A stretch of 64,000 bases of DNA, from NCBI GenBank assembly GCA_003165595.1, contig PLWQ01000012.1, positions 24,600 to 88,599 of the forward strand, in the 5' to 3' direction. Under the pieces are notes generated by a model. It did not search any database. It had not been told where the DNA came from and saw only the letters and a program-made list of their open reading frames with translations. This document shows positions 9,292 to 18,980 of the stretch, one piece after another. Origin of the DNA: Fibrobacterota bacterium. GTDB lineage: Bacteria > Fibrobacterota > Chitinivibrionia > Chitinivibrionales > FEN-1185. Within the stretch, counting starts at the first letter, position 1. Every line of letters starts with the position of its first letter. A program made the translations under genes and the position numbers.

Positions 9292-11133
9292 CTATGCCGG
9301 CCGCTTTTCCTGTGAGGGGGCTGCGTTGGTTTCGTCTGGGACGGCAGGCAGGACTATATAAAACGTGCTGCCGGTCCCTACTTCGCTTTCGGCCCAGACT
9401 CTCCCCTTATGGGCAAGAACGATGTGCTTGACAATAGAAAGGCCGAGGCCCGTGCCGCCCAGCTTCCTGCTTCGCGCCTTGTCGACCCGGTAAAACCGTT
9501 CAAAAATCCTCTCAAGATGTTCTGCCGGTATGCCGATGCCCTCATCGCGCACCTCAATGAGCGACTCGCCGCCCTCGCCCGTTCTTCCCCGGATCCGCAC
9601 CGTCTTCTTTTCTTCGCTGTAATTGATTGCGTTGTCGATGAGGTTCACCACGGCCTGTTCCAGGAGCGGCTTCTCCATGAGTGCTCTGACGGTGACGTCG
9701 CATGTCACTTCGAGCGCGATGCCCTTGACGGACGCCTTGTGGCGGCAGGTGTCGGCTGCGGAAGAAAGCACATCGCGGACCGCACCGGGCGTCAGGTCGA
9801 TGGTCTTGCTTTCGGCGTCGCGCTCAATGCGCGACAGTGAAAGCAGGTCTTCCACGATCGAATTGATGCGGTCGACCTGGTTCGAAATAATGGAGAGAAA
9901 CCGCTCGGCCTCCGCCCGGTTTTCCATTGCGCCGTTCTGCAGCGTTTCCACATAGCCCTTTATCGAGGTGAGCGGCGTGCGAAGTTCGTGCGATACGTTG
10001 GCCACAAAATCCTTGCGGATATTTTCGAGCTTCTTTATGGTGGTGATGTCGTTGACAACCATGAGGGCACCGATGGCTTTCCCTTGGCCGTTGCGAAGCG
10101 CGCTGCCGTGCAGCTGCAAGAAAAGCTCGGAGTCCTTGGTTGCGCCGCCGGCGCGGACCGGCAGGAGCAATTCGCATTCGGCCGGCCCCTCGGCTTTGAG
10201 GGTGGCATTCAGGAAATCCTGCACTTCTATGTTGCGGAGCGCCTCGCCTATCAATTTTCCTTTGGCGTGCTCGCGGTCTATGGAAAACAGCTCCCCGGCA
10301 GCGCTATTAATGGTGATCACCCGTTCTTCGGCATCTATTGCGACAACGCCCTCTATCATACTCGACAGCACCGCATCGCGCTCGTTGCGCTGCTCGGTAA
10401 TGGTGGAGAGCCGATCGCTGAGTTGCCTCGCCATTTCGTTGAGACCGTCGGCAAGCTGCCGCGCCTCTTGGTATCCCGCCTTTTGCAGCTTCACGCTGAA
10501 ATCGCCGGACGCGAAGCGCTGCGTGCCGCGCTTCATTGCCGCGATGGGCAGGCTGATATTTCTTGACACAAGGTAACTTACAAGCGCGGCGAGCAGGGCC
10601 ATAAAGGCGACCGCCACCGCAATCCTGGAATACAGTCTGCGCAATGCGGCCTTTATCACGGCAACGGGGAAAGACGTCCGAACAACCGCCGCCACCGCCG
10701 TGCCTTTGTAGGCGGGCAGGGCAACATAGACCATATGTTCGCTCAGCGTCACGCTGAATCGCTCCGATACTCCCACTCTTCCGTCAAGCGCAGCTATGAT
10801 TTCCGGCCTGCTTCCGTGGTTTTCCATGGAGTCGGGATTCTTCTCCGAGTCTCCGATAACTTTTCCGTTCGGAGCAATTACCGTAAATCGCGTGGGCGTC
10901 TTTCTGGCAAGCACTTTGCAGAGCGAATCAACGTTGCCGATCTCGGGACCTTTGAGATGCTCTTCGATCTGGGCGCCTATGAGGTATGCGCGCGCCGTGA
11001 GCTCTTCCACCATCTGCGTTCTGTAGAACCTTGTAAAGGTGTCGGCCGCATACCACGTGACGATGATCACCGGCACGCCCATAAGAAGCAGGTATGAAAA
11101 ATACAATTGCCAAATGAGTTTTTTGGGCCACAT
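9292..11133 (-). CDS. phoR: Phosphate-regulon sensor histidine kinase PhoR
   Basis: 613 residues. TM1 (about 8-28), a periplasmic/PAS-like sensory region (about 29-165) and TM2 (about 170-190) are followed by HAMP (190-245) and a PAS domain (about 252-370, VVAIDAEERVITINSAA). The HisKA domain has H382 in FVANVSHELRTPL. The HATPase_c domain has NLIDNAINYS, DEGIGIP and GTGLGLSIVKH. It autophosphorylates and passes phosphate to PhoB, under control of Pst/PhoU. Like many non-enterobacterial PhoR proteins it has a large extracytoplasmic domain. It is 6 nt downstream of phoB. Confidence 0.93.
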   Translation of the reverse strand: MWPKKLIWQLYFSYLLLMGVPVIIVTWYAADTFTRFYRTQMVEELTARAYLIGAQIEEHLKGPEIGNVDSLCKVLARKTPTRFTVIAPNGKVIGDSEKNPDSMENHGSRPEIIAALDGRVGVSERFSVTLSEHMVYVALPAYKGTAVAAVVRTSFPVAVIKAALRRLYSRIAVAVAFMALLAALVSYLVSRNISLPIAAMKRGTQRFASGDFSVKLQKAGYQEARQLADGLNEMARQLSDRLSTITEQRNERDAVLSSMIEGVVAIDAEERVITINSAAGELFSIDREHAKGKLIGEALRNIEVQDFLNATLKAEGPAECELLLPVRAGGATKDSELFLQLHGSALRNGQGKAIGALMVVNDITTIKKLENIRKDFVANVSHELRTPLTSIKGYVETLQNGAMENRAEAERFLSIISNQVDRINSIVEDLLSLSRIERDAESKTIDLTPGAVRDVLSSAADTCRHKASVKGIALEVTCDVTVRALMEKPLLEQAVVNLIDNAINYSEEKKTVRIRGRTGEGGESLIEVRDEGIGIPAEHLERIFERFYRVDKARSRKLGGTGLGLSIVKHIVLAHKGRVWAESEVGTGSTFYIVLPAVPDETNAAPSQEKRPA

Positions 11134-11139
11134 GGAAAA

Positions 11140-11832
11140 TTATGCCTCTTCCTTGAAGCGGTATCCTGCGCCGCGCACGGTTTCTATATAGGCGCCGGCC
11201 TCACCCAGTTTCCTGCGCAGTCCCACGATCAGGACATCCACCGAGCGGTCGGTGACCGGATAATTGTCGCCGCGTACGCCTTCGACGATCTGGTACCGCG
11301 AAAACACCCAACCCGGCCTGGAGGCAAGAAAATGCAGCACGCGAAATTCCATATTGGTGAGCTGCACCGGGGCTTTTCCCACCAGCACCTCACGCCTGCC
11401 GGGATGGATCGACAGGTCGAAAATGGAAACGGGGTTCGATTCGTCGAATGGTTCCGCGCTTTTTCTGCGGAGCACCGTCTTGATTCGCGCGACAAGAACC
11501 TTGGGGGAGAACGGCTTGACGATGTAGTCGTCCGCGCCGAGTTCCAGCCCGGTCACCATGTCGGATTCCTCGCCTTTGGCGGTGAGCATCACCACCGGGA
11601 TGGTCTGGGTCTTCTCATCCTTGCGGATTGCCTTGCATACGTCAAGCCCGTCCATGCCCGGGAGCATAAGATCGAGGAGAATAAGGTCAACCCGGTCGGA
11701 CCGAGCCTTCTTGAGCGCGTCTTCCCCGGAAGAAGCCACCGATGTGCGGAAACCCTCCTTCGAAAGGTTGTACGCTATAAGTTCCTGAATTTCCTCTTCG
11801 TCTTCAACGATGAGAATGTGTTCTCGGGGCAT
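11140..11832 (-). CDS. phoB: Phosphate-regulon response regulator PhoB
   Basis: 230 residues, of the OmpR/PhoB family. The receiver domain has VEDEEEI and the acceptor Asp in LILLDLMLPGMDG, with Lys in DDYIVKPFSP. The C-terminal winged helix (about 130-230) includes LTNMEFRVLHFLASRPGWVFSR and the recognition helix RSVDVLIVGLRRKLG, ending in the wing VRGAGYRF. The start at MPREHILIVEDEE is supported by GGAAGGA just upstream. It is the obvious candidate to bind the 11-nt CTAAC repeats mapped across this window. Confidence 0.94.
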   Translation of the reverse strand: MPREHILIVEDEEEIQELIAYNLSKEGFRTSVASSGEDALKKARSDRVDLILLDLMLPGMDGLDVCKAIRKDEKTQTIPVVMLTAKGEESDMVTGLELGADDYIVKPFSPKVLVARIKTVLRRKSAEPFDESNPVSIFDLSIHPGRREVLVGKAPVQLTNMEFRVLHFLASRPGWVFSRYQIVEGVRGDNYPVTDRSVDVLIVGLRRKLGEAGAYIETVRGAGYRFKEEA

Positions 11833-11954
11833 ATTCCTTCCGTTTCTGGATGATACCGTGGCGGAAACAACGTGTTGCAGGGTTTCTAACCCGGCCCTAT
11901 TCTTAATATAATGCACGGACTGCCGCTTCCCTGCGGCAGCCGCGGCCCGAATAG

Positions 11955-12635
11955 TCAATGAGAGAAAGGCGGCACGGTGGTATCGGTGTGATGCTTCACC
12001 ATCCGCGCCTGGTCGTGAAAAATCTCCTCCTCGGCGATATTCGTCGACAGGTCCGCAATCCGTTCGAGGTTCTTGCTCACGCGGATATACTCGATTGCGG
12101 GCTCTATGAGCGCCGGATTTTTCTTGACAATGTCGATCGATTTCAGGATCATGCTCCTGTTCATCTCGTCGACCTCGTCGTCCTTGAGAAGCTGCGCCCG
12201 TGCAAGTTCGGAATTCTTTGTAAAGAAACTTTCGAGCGAATTTCCGAGCATGGTCGTGACCATTTCGCCCATGCGGAACAGGTCGGGAAGGTCTTCGAGG
12301 GGGTCAAACGGCGAGCATTGGATCGCCGATTCCGCAATGTTCACCGCATGATCTCCGATTCGCTCCAGTTCGTTGTTCACCATCTGGATCGCCAGCACGA
12401 GCCGGAGGTCCACCGCCACGGGCTGCTGAAGCGCAAAAAATTTCACGACGTCGTTGTCGATGGTGATTTCGAACGTGTTGATCGCGTGCTCGTTGTCGAG
12501 TACCGATTGCGCCGCGGCCGCGTCCTTGGCGAGAAACGCCTGCAGGGACGCCTTGACGGCTTTTTCCGCCTCGTCGGCCATGGCCAAAAGGGTCTCCATC
12601 ACTCTGGCGATTTCTTTTTCGAAGTGCCGTTCCAC
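11955..12635 (-). CDS. phoU: Phosphate-specific transport accessory protein PhoU (second copy)
   Basis: 226 residues beginning at GTG (VERHFEKEI). Two PhoU repeats are visible: NNELERIGDHAVNIAESA and SKNLERIADLSTNIAEEE. It sits between pstB and phoB, the classical phoU position, with 23 nt to pstB. It therefore may be the PhoU that couples the transporter to PhoR, while the copy after phoR could be a paralogue with a separate role. A 120-nt gap to phoB could hold a secondary promoter, but no clear 11-nt repeats are seen there. Confidence 0.92.
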   Translation of the reverse strand: MERHFEKEIARVMETLLAMADEAEKAVKASLQAFLAKDAAAAQSVLDNEHAINTFEITIDNDVVKFFALQQPVAVDLRLVLAIQMVNNELERIGDHAVNIAESAIQCSPFDPLEDLPDLFRMGEMVTTMLGNSLESFFTKNSELARAQLLKDDEVDEMNRSMILKSIDIVKKNPALIEPAIEYIRVSKNLERIADLSTNIAEEEIFHDQARMVKHHTDTTVPPFSH

Positions 12636-12658
12636 AATAGCGCCTTTCCCGAAGAGGG

Positions 12659-13435
12659 TTAACCGAACCTGCCCGTGATGTAGTCCTCGGTGCGCTTTAT
12701 CTTGGGCGAGGTGAATATGGCATTGGTGGTATCAAACTCGATGAGTTCACCCAAGTAAAGGAATGCGGTGTAGTCGCTTACCCGGGAAGCTTGCTGGAGG
12801 TTGTGGGTTACCATGATGACGCAATACTCGTGACGCAGCTCTTCTATGAGTTCGTCGATTTGCCCCATTGATATCGGATCCAGCGCCGATGCCGGTTCGT
12901 CAAGGAGCACTATTTCCGGCTTGATGGCAATGGTGCGTGCGATGCAAAGCCGCTGCTGCTGCCCCCCGGAGAGACTCAAGCCGCTCCGGTTAAGCTTGTC
13001 CTTCACTTCGTTCCACAGCGCTGCCTTGGAAAGCACCTCCTCCACCAATTCGTCCATTTGCTGCCGGGGCAACCTCCGGTACAGCCGGACCGGGAACGCA
13101 ATGTTGTCGTAAATTGACATAGGAAAAGGGGTGGGACGCTGGAATACCATGCCTATCTTTGCCCGAAGGGCCGACACCGTGACGCCCGGGCTTATAATGT
13201 TCTCGCCGTCCACCTCTACCCTGCCTTCGGCGCGCTGGCCCGGGTACAGGTCGTACATTCTGTTAAGCACGCGCAGCAGCGTAGACTTTCCGCATCCCGA
13301 CGGACCTATGAGCGCCGTGACGCTACGGTCCGGGAAATCCAGCGAAATGTCCTTGAGCGCCAGCGTGTCGTTGTAAAAGAAGTTGAGCTGCTTCACAGAC
13401 ACTTTTATTTTCGTTTCAGGAGAATTGTCGTTCAT
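12659..13435 (-). CDS. pstB: Phosphate ABC transporter ATP-binding protein PstB
   Basis: 258 residues, with Walker [13 protein letters not shown] signature LSGGQQQR and Walker [14 protein letters not shown], plus the PstB-typical [19 protein letters not shown]. It energises high-affinity phosphate uptake with PstA/PstC/PstS. The start at MNDNSPETK overlaps the pstA stop by four bases (ATGA), with GGAGGAAG upstream. Confidence 0.95.
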   Translation of the reverse strand: MNDNSPETKIKVSVKQLNFFYNDTLALKDISLDFPDRSVTALIGPSGCGKSTLLRVLNRMYDLYPGQRAEGRVEVDGENIISPGVTVSALRAKIGMVFQRPTPFPMSIYDNIAFPVRLYRRLPRQQMDELVEEVLSKAALWNEVKDKLNRSGLSLSGGQQQRLCIARTIAIKPEIVLLDEPASALDPISMGQIDELIEELRHEYCVIMVTHNLQQASRVSDYTAFLYLGELIEFDTTNAIFTSPKIKRTEDYITGRFG

Positions 13436-14277
13436 GTCTTCCTCCGGCTGAACAATCGGGCGAAAATGCTGAGCGCAAGCACGGTCACGGTGATGAGCAG
13501 CGAGCCCACCCACGCCAGCTGCTGCCAGTCCCGGTAGGGACTCATTGCAAATTGGAAGATTACTATGGGCAGCGTTGAAAGCGGCGCATTCATGGAGAAC
13601 GAGGTAAATTGGTTATTGAGCGAGGTGAACAGCAACGGCGCGGTTTCCCCGCTGATCCGGGCCAGAGCCAGGATGATACCCGTAACGATACCCGGCCGCG
13701 CCGCACGCCACCCGATGCTAACGATCATTTTCCAATAGGGACATCCCAGAGCAATGGTTGCTTCGCGCAAGGTGTCGGGCACCAGCCGCAACATGTCTTC
13801 GGTGGTGCGAATGATTACCGGCAGCGCTATAAAGCACAAGGCGAGGGCGCCCGCCCACCCGGAAAAATGGCCGACCGGAAGAACCACGAGACCGTAGATG
13901 AACAGGCCGGTTATGATGGACGGCGCGCTCAGCAGAATGTCATTGCAGAATCGGACAACGTGGCCGAACCTCGAATCGCGCCCGTATTCGGCAAGGTACG
14001 TCCCGGCAAGGACGCCTATGGGAACGGCAAAGAGTATGGCAAAAAAGACGACCAGAACGCTTCCCACGATTGCGTTGAAGAGTCCGCCTTTGCTTCCCGG
14101 CGCCGGCGTGCTCATGGTGAAAACGGAAGGAGCCAGCGAGTGCACGCCGTCGGCAACCAGCTTGATAAGAATGGCGGCAAGCACGCCAATGGAAACAATC
14201 ATTGCCAGATGAAACAATCCGATCATGAACCGGTTCATCAGGCGACGTTTGCGCAAAATGCCGGGATCCAGTTTCAT
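13432..14277 (-). CDS. pstA: Phosphate ABC transporter permease PstA
   Basis: 281 residues with about six membrane spans. The inner-membrane permease signature is in [16 protein letters not shown] ... [13 protein letters not shown], the EAA loop that touches PstB. The start MKLDPGIL is fixed by the four-base ATGA overlap with the pstC stop; a longer reading upstream would run into pstC in another frame. It forms the phosphate channel with PstC. Confidence 0.93.
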   Translation of the reverse strand: MKLDPGILRKRRLMNRFMIGLFHLAMIVSIGVLAAILIKLVADGVHSLAPSVFTMSTPAPGSKGGLFNAIVGSVLVVFFAILFAVPIGVLAGTYLAEYGRDSRFGHVVRFCNDILLSAPSIITGLFIYGLVVLPVGHFSGWAGALALCFIALPVIIRTTEDMLRLVPDTLREATIALGCPYWKMIVSIGWRAARPGIVTGIILALARISGETAPLLFTSLNNQFTSFSMNAPLSTLPIVIFQFAMSPYRDWQQLAWVGSLLITVTVLALSIFARLFSRRKT

Positions 14278-15299
14278 ACGGGTATCTTGCGGTTTGCCGA
14301 GTGGAGAAGAATTCTGGTTATTACGAGAACTACAAACGTGATGGCAAACAATATCAGACCCAGGGCCAGGAGCGAGGACAAGTACATTTTGCCAAATGCC
14401 TCCGTAAACTCGTTGGCCAGCGTTGCGGAAATAGTGGTCCCCGGAGCAAAGAGAGACATCTGAATGCGATGGGCATTGCCGATCACGAACGTAACGGCCA
14501 TGGTTTCGCCGAGCGCACGCCCCAGGCCGAGCATTATTGCGCCGATAATGCCGGTTTTGGTATACGGCAGAATAATGCGATAGCAGACCTCCCATACCGA
14601 CGCGCCTGTGCCATAGGCCGCTTCGCGCAACGCAACAGGCACGGTTGCAAACGCCTGAAGACTCACCGAGGCGATAAACGGCAGGATCATGATGCTCAGG
14701 ATAAGCCCTGCGGTGAGCATTCCTATCCCGAAAGGCGGGCCCTGGAAGAACGCGCCAATCAGGGGTAGCGGACCAAGCGCATTGATAACTGCCGGTTGTA
14801 TGATTTTCGACATGATGGGCACAAGAACGAACAATCCCCACATGCCGTAGATAATGCTGGGAATTGCCGCAAGAAGTTCAATGGTTGTCGTGAGAATTGA
14901 GCGCAACCGGAACGGGCAAAGCTCATTAAGATAGAATGCAACACCGAGCGCCAGCGGCGCACCACATACTACCGCGACAATGGAGGTAATAAGTGTGCCG
15001 GTGACTGCCGGCAAAGCTCCGAACTTGTCGGTTACGGGATTCCAGGAGCTGTTAAAAATAAAAGGCAGCCCAAAGGTCTTGAAGGCCGGGAAACTCTGGT
15101 AACAGAGCGTGGCGAAAATACCGGCCATTACCAGAACCACCAGCAAAGCGGCAGCCCTGGAAGCAAGCCCGAAAACAGGCTCGAACCCGCTGCCGAAGGC
15201 AACCAGCCTGGGCCTCTGCGCGGCCGGGACCTTTGCCTGATCGAAAGCGTTCGAATTCCGTGATGCCATTGTACCGGCCGGTGCGGTTTCTTCCATCAT
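14274..15299 (-). CDS. pstC: Phosphate ABC transporter permease PstC
   Basis: 341 residues. After a cytoplasmic N-terminus come about six spans, with [26 protein letters not shown] and the EAA loop [15 protein letters not shown], then [15 protein letters not shown]. These are hallmarks of PstC. It is the first gene of the operon pstC-pstA-pstB-phoU-phoB-phoR-phoU. A two- or three-repeat Pho box lies 92 nt upstream (15391-15417), so the operon, including the regulators, is probably autoregulated. Confidence 0.94.
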   Translation of the reverse strand: MMEETAPAGTMASRNSNAFDQAKVPAAQRPRLVAFGSGFEPVFGLASRAAALLVVLVMAGIFATLCYQSFPAFKTFGLPFIFNSSWNPVTDKFGALPAVTGTLITSIVAVVCGAPLALGVAFYLNELCPFRLRSILTTTIELLAAIPSIIYGMWGLFVLVPIMSKIIQPAVINALGPLPLIGAFFQGPPFGIGMLTAGLILSIMILPFIASVSLQAFATVPVALREAAYGTGASVWEVCYRIILPYTKTGIIGAIMLGLGRALGETMAVTFVIGNAHRIQMSLFAPGTTISATLANEFTEAFGKMYLSSLLALGLILFAITFVVLVITRILLHSANRKIPV

Positions 15300-15390
15300 G
15301 ATTCCACAGGCCTTTCCATTCTCTTTCTTTCGCCGACAAAAGCTCGGTGAATAGCCGCAATCACCTCAAGGATCAAAATCTAAAAATAAT

Positions 15391-15417
15391 GTTAGGATTG
15401 CGTTAGTGAAAGATTAC
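15391..15417 (-). promoter_or_regulatory. Pho box upstream of pstC
   Basis: On the minus strand CTAAC occurs twice exactly 11 nt apart (CTAACGCAATC CTAACATTATT); a weaker GTAAT lies 11 nt further upstream. The 11-nt direct-repeat layout is that of PhoB/PhoP binding sites. It lies 92 nt before the pstC start. Confidence 0.75.
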
Positions 15418-15448
15418 AAATTCATTAGCGATCTTCCTGAGGTTTGAG

Positions 15449-15472
15449 AGGCCGGCCTGCGCGGGCCGGCCT
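15449..15472 (-). terminator. Hairpin after the pstS-porin operon
   Basis: The inverted repeat AGGCCGGCC-TGCGCG-GGCCGGCCT lies 24 nt after the porin stop on the minus strand. The stem is strong, but there is no long T run, so it is a hairpin with likely termination function rather than a textbook intrinsic terminator. Confidence 0.6.
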
Positions 15473-15495
15473 TCTGCCGTTTCGTTAAAAAGGCG

Positions 15496-16725
15496 TCAAT
15501 AGTCGAATTCGCCGTTGAGAAAGACCTTGTTCATTGCAATGGAAGCACCCTGGACTCTGGGTTTGACGCGTTGATAATCAAGCGCCAGTTTCACCCTTGA
15601 CACAGGGCAGTACTCAAGGCCGGCCATCATAGTCTGACCATCGTTGGCACTCCAGGAGTTCCTCGAGGAAGCAAGGTCAAACCTGCCAAATACACCGAGT
15701 TCCTTGATGATATTGTACATGGCGTACGCGGAAACGCCGTTCGCATCGTGGAGCCTTTTGCCTCCCTGGCTGATCTGGTTATCGTATTCCAGACCGACCT
15801 TTGCCATATTGAGAATATTGTACCCAACAAATGCGGCAATGGTTTTCTGGGCCGAATCCTTCATGTCTTTCTGCTCGGGCATCCAATCGCCGTACACGTA
15901 GACGGTGAGATCCTTGATGGGATTTACCTGCACTGCGCCGGCCACTTTGTAGTCGCCGTAGGCGTCCTGGTTCGACTTGTAGCCTTCGCCCTGGGTGACG
16001 CCGACCGTAATCTTGAGCATGTCGATTGGGTTAACAAGAACTTTTGCGCCCAGGTCCGCGCTCGATGCCCAGCCCTCCTGGTCCATGAAGGATTTGAAGA
16101 CATAGCGGTGTCCCCAGAAGGATTCCATTACGTCAAACGCAAAATAGGTAAACTGTCCGAGGGTGAGCGTGGTCGTCGGAAGAATGCCTTTCCACGCGAC
16201 GTAGGCGGTTTTCAGATATGTAATGTAGCTGTCGTTTATCTTGAGCGACAACGGGGCTTCCACCGACACGGTGCCAAGGTTGGCGGTCTTTCCGGTATCC
16301 ACCTTGATTGAACTGCCCACATTACTATTATTGGGTGCCGTATACGGATCAATGCGCTGCACGTCCAACATCGCTTCCGTTGAAAATGCTTTGTTGATCT
16401 TGAAATCGTAACCAAGGTAAACCCTGTTCAGTTCGACAAAGGATTTTTCCGTTGCGGTAGCCGGCGTATTCTGCGTTGCGTCGTAATTCCAATCCGCAAA
16501 GATCTTCCCCACAATTTTGCCCTCGGGCTTGTCTTCCGCGGGCTTCGCTGCCGGAGCCTTCATTTCCGCAGGTTTTGCCTCAGGTTCGGGAGCCTTCGCT
16601 TCCGCCGGCGCAACTTGAGCTGCAGCCTGGGTCGTGTCCGGCGCCTTGTCTTGTGCCGATGATGCCACGACACCACCCGACGCAAGCACGCAGGTCGCTA
16701 TGCTGAGTATGGTTGAGATACGCAT
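15496..16725 (-). CDS. Outer-membrane porin, probably phosphate-selective
   Basis: 409 residues. A signal peptide (1-22) is followed by an Ala/Pro/Glu/Lys-rich linker (about 25-70) and then a beta-barrel region made of alternating amphipathic strands. The barrel ends in an aromatic residue (NGEFDY), as outer-membrane proteins do. The strand pattern (VYLGYDFKINKAFSTEAML ... LGQFTYFAFDV ... AGLEYCPVSRVKLALDYQ) resembles the Pfam porin O/P group, which includes PhoE-like phosphate porins. It sits 66 nt after pstS, so it shares the pstS promoter. I infer that it brings phosphate across the outer membrane to PstS. The Pro/Ala linker could span the periplasm. Confidence 0.75.
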   Translation of the reverse strand: MRISTILSIATCVLASGGVVASSAQDKAPDTTQAAAQVAPAEAKAPEPEAKPAEMKAPAAKPAEDKPEGKIVGKIFADWNYDATQNTPATATEKSFVELNRVYLGYDFKINKAFSTEAMLDVQRIDPYTAPNNSNVGSSIKVDTGKTANLGTVSVEAPLSLKINDSYITYLKTAYVAWKGILPTTTLTLGQFTYFAFDVMESFWGHRYVFKSFMDQEGWASSADLGAKVLVNPIDMLKITVGVTQGEGYKSNQDAYGDYKVAGAVQVNPIKDLTVYVYGDWMPEQKDMKDSAQKTIAAFVGYNILNMAKVGLEYDNQISQGGKRLHDANGVSAYAMYNIIKELGVFGRFDLASSRNSWSANDGQTMMAGLEYCPVSRVKLALDYQRVKPRVQGASIAMNKVFLNGEFDY

Positions 16726-16791
16726 TGTAAATAGTCCTCCTCGTTATGGTTGTAGAATAGGTGACGGTTTCTGTTGCATCGAACAGGTGCG

Positions 16792-17844
16792 TTACTTCGT
16801 GTAAATCGTCTTTCCATCCGCCGACTTGATCTGTTCGGACCAGGTCTTCTCAACTATGTCAATAACGGCCTGGGGCATCGGAACGTAATTGAGTTCGTCG
16901 GCCATCTTGGACCCATTGGTGTAGCACCACGCAAAGAAGTTCAGGGCTTCCAGGGCCCTGTCCGGCTTTTCCTGTGATGTATGCATCAGGATGAAGCTCG
17001 CGCCGGTAATAGGCCAGCTCTCTTTCCCGGCCTGGTCGGTAAGGACGAGGTAAAACCCGGGAGCGTTCTTCCAATCGGCATGAGCGGCGGCAGACTGAAA
17101 CGTGCTGCTGCTGGGACTCAGGTATGCGCCGTCGTGAGAGGCAAGCATGGTGTAGGCGAGCTTATTCTGAAGTGCGTAAGCATATTCCACGTACCCGATG
17201 GAGCCCGGCGTTTGCGCGGTAAAGTTCGCCACACCTTCGTTGCCCTTGCCGCCTATACCCACCGGCCATTCAACCGACGTGTTGTTGCCGACCTTATCTG
17301 CCCAAGTCTTGCTCACCTTCATAAGGTAATTCGTGAAAAGAAACGTAGTTCCGGACCCGTCGGAACGGTGCACGACCGCAATGTCCTGGGCGGGCAGTTT
17401 GACGCCCTTGTTAAGAGCTGCAATGGCCTTGTCGTTCCATTTCTTGATAGTGCCGAGATAGATATCGGCCAGGACCGCGCCGGTGAGCTTGATTTCTCCG
17501 GCCGTGATCCCCTGAACATTGACAACCGGAACAACGCCGCCCATAATCATGGGCCATTGCACCAGACCGTCCTCTTTCAGCTTGTCTGCCTTGAGCGGCA
17601 TGTCGGATGCGCCGAAATCGACAGTCTTCGCCTCGATCTGTTTGATACCGCCCCCCGAACCTATGGATTGATAATTGAGGCTCAGGTCCCGCTGCGCCTT
17701 GTAGGCCTCGGCCCATTTCGAATACACGGGGTAGGGAAACGTAGCGCCGGCGCCGGTGATTTCTCCAGCAGCCGCAGTCAAAGGCATCGACAGGCATGCC
17801 AGCGATAACGCCAGACAACTAACCTCGACAATGCGTGCCTTCAT
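16792..17844 (-). CDS. pstS: Periplasmic phosphate-binding protein PstS
   Basis: 350 residues with a signal peptide ending AAA-GEITGAGATF. The phosphate-binding elements are GAGATFPYPVYSKW, SIGSGGGIKQI, DFGASDMPLK, and HRSDGSGTTFLFTNYL, all classical for PstS. It captures phosphate in the periplasm for PstCAB. The start codon has AAAGGAG 7 nt upstream. The gene is separated from pstCAB by the porin and its terminator and has its own Pho box (17911-17937). The order pstS-porin / pstCAB-phoU-phoBR-phoU makes a complete phosphate locus. Confidence 0.95.
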   Translation of the reverse strand: MKARIVEVSCLALSLACLSMPLTAAAGEITGAGATFPYPVYSKWAEAYKAQRDLSLNYQSIGSGGGIKQIEAKTVDFGASDMPLKADKLKEDGLVQWPMIMGGVVPVVNVQGITAGEIKLTGAVLADIYLGTIKKWNDKAIAALNKGVKLPAQDIAVVHRSDGSGTTFLFTNYLMKVSKTWADKVGNNTSVEWPVGIGGKGNEGVANFTAQTPGSIGYVEYAYALQNKLAYTMLASHDGAYLSPSSSTFQSAAAHADWKNAPGFYLVLTDQAGKESWPITGASFILMHTSQEKPDRALEALNFFAWCYTNGSKMADELNYVPMPQAVIDIVEKTWSEQIKSADGKTIYTK

Positions 17845-17880
17845 GGCAAACTCCTTTTGTTGATGGTGAGGGTGGACTCT

Positions 17881-17937
17881 TATAATATGGAAAAAAACCA
17901 ATTCTCACAAATTAGATATGTGTTAGTGTTTTGTTAG
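17881..17937 (-). promoter_or_regulatory. Pho box and -10 element of pstS
   Basis: Minus-strand CTAAC at 17937-17933, CTAAC at 17926-17922 and CTAAT at 17915-17911 form three direct repeats with exact 11-nt spacing. About 23 nt downstream is TATTATA (17887-17881), a good -10 element, 37 nt before the pstS start. There is no good -35, as expected for a PhoB-activated promoter. Confidence 0.85.
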
Positions 17938-18054
17938 CAGCCACATTCCCGGCGATTTCGTTTGTGTTGCTGTGTTCTTCCTCGAAAATTCGCCTTCAAC
18001 TTGTTGGTGCACTACAAAAATTGCCTTTGGAGATGATTTTAGTATGTGTTTTAG

Positions 18055-18070
18055 GTTAGATTTTGGTTAC
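18055..18070 (-). promoter_or_regulatory. Possible second Pho half-site pair upstream of pstS
   Basis: Minus-strand GTAAC (18070-18066) and CTAAC (18059-18055) are 11 nt apart, about 210 nt before the pstS start. Only two repeats, so it could be chance or an auxiliary site. Confidence 0.4.
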
Positions 18071-18186
18071 GACGCTTGGTTGCTCATGCACTCGGAGACG
18101 AATCAAGCACTACTATAAGGAATAAGGGAAGCCGCTTGGAACCGCGCTTTGGAAAAAACCCGCGCACCGCCTGGCAGTAACCTGTC

Positions 18187-18921
18187 CTAATCGCACAGCG
18201 CTAAACGCTTTCCCTCGTACCGGAGAAACCGCCAGGTTACGATTTTGTCCGGGAAGTCGGAAACCACCCCATCAACCCCCATCGCTTCCATGAGCAGGTA
18301 TTCTTCTTCGCTATTGACAACATGCGCAACGACCTCCAACCCGCGCTCGTGGCATTCGGACACAAGGTCGGAAGTCACCTGGACCTTGTTCACAAATACG
18401 GAATGCGCCCCGATCTTTTCGGCGTATTTTACCGCCACATGGGGCACGCCGAGGATCACGCAACCGGTCCGGATGTTCGGATCATAGCACCGCGCAGTTT
18501 CGAGTTCGTGGAAATTTGCGCTTGCGACGATAAATTGCGAATACTTCCACCTGCCTCGAAACAGAGCCTTGTGAATTTCCCGAACGACAAGCGACGCTCC
18601 GCCCGGGTTGTCTATTTGAATGCAGAGGCCTGCCTTGGTCTCCACTGCTTCTACAACAGCCTCCAGCATTGGGGCCGCCTGATACCGCGCCGCATCAGCC
18701 GCGCGAAGAAATTCCAGGATTCCTCCGGGAGCGATCTTCCGGTCCCCGATTGCCCTCTCGAGCGCTTCGGTACTGATCGCAACGGGTTTGTCCCCGATGA
18801 TGGTAGTATTCACAAGGATCCAGTCGGCCCCCAGGTCGGCAGCGCGGTTCACCGAATTGATGGTATTCTCCGGTTCGTAGCCGGCTGCGCCGCGATTTCC
18901 AAAACACTTGACCTGCACCAT
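18187..18921 (-). CDS. Glycerophosphodiester phosphodiesterase-like protein with degenerate active site
   Basis: 244 residues with a GDPD TIM-barrel. The start of the family fold is clear (GNRGAAGYEPENTINS...AADLGADWI), as is the end (GVDGVVSDFPDKI). However, the catalytic residues known from GlpQ are replaced. The HR pair is NR, the metal-binding E-x-D is L-V-N (WILVNTT), and the general acid His is absent (SISTEAL region). It may be a non-catalytic binder or use another chemistry. The ATG at 18921 follows AAAGGAGG. A three-repeat Pho box lies 60 nt upstream, which places it in the phosphate-starvation response, as for glpQ/ugpQ. Confidence 0.75.
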   Translation of the reverse strand: MVQVKCFGNRGAAGYEPENTINSVNRAADLGADWILVNTTIIGDKPVAISTEALERAIGDRKIAPGGILEFLRAADAARYQAAPMLEAVVEAVETKAGLCIQIDNPGGASLVVREIHKALFRGRWKYSQFIVASANFHELETARCYDPNIRTGCVILGVPHVAVKYAEKIGAHSVFVNKVQVTSDLVSECHERGLEVVAHVVNSEEEYLLMEAMGVDGVVSDFPDKIVTWRFLRYEGKRLALCD

Positions 18922-18980
18922 TGCCGCCTCCTTTGTGTCCATTGGAATATTTCCCGAATATAAGAAAGTACCGGCCGTGT

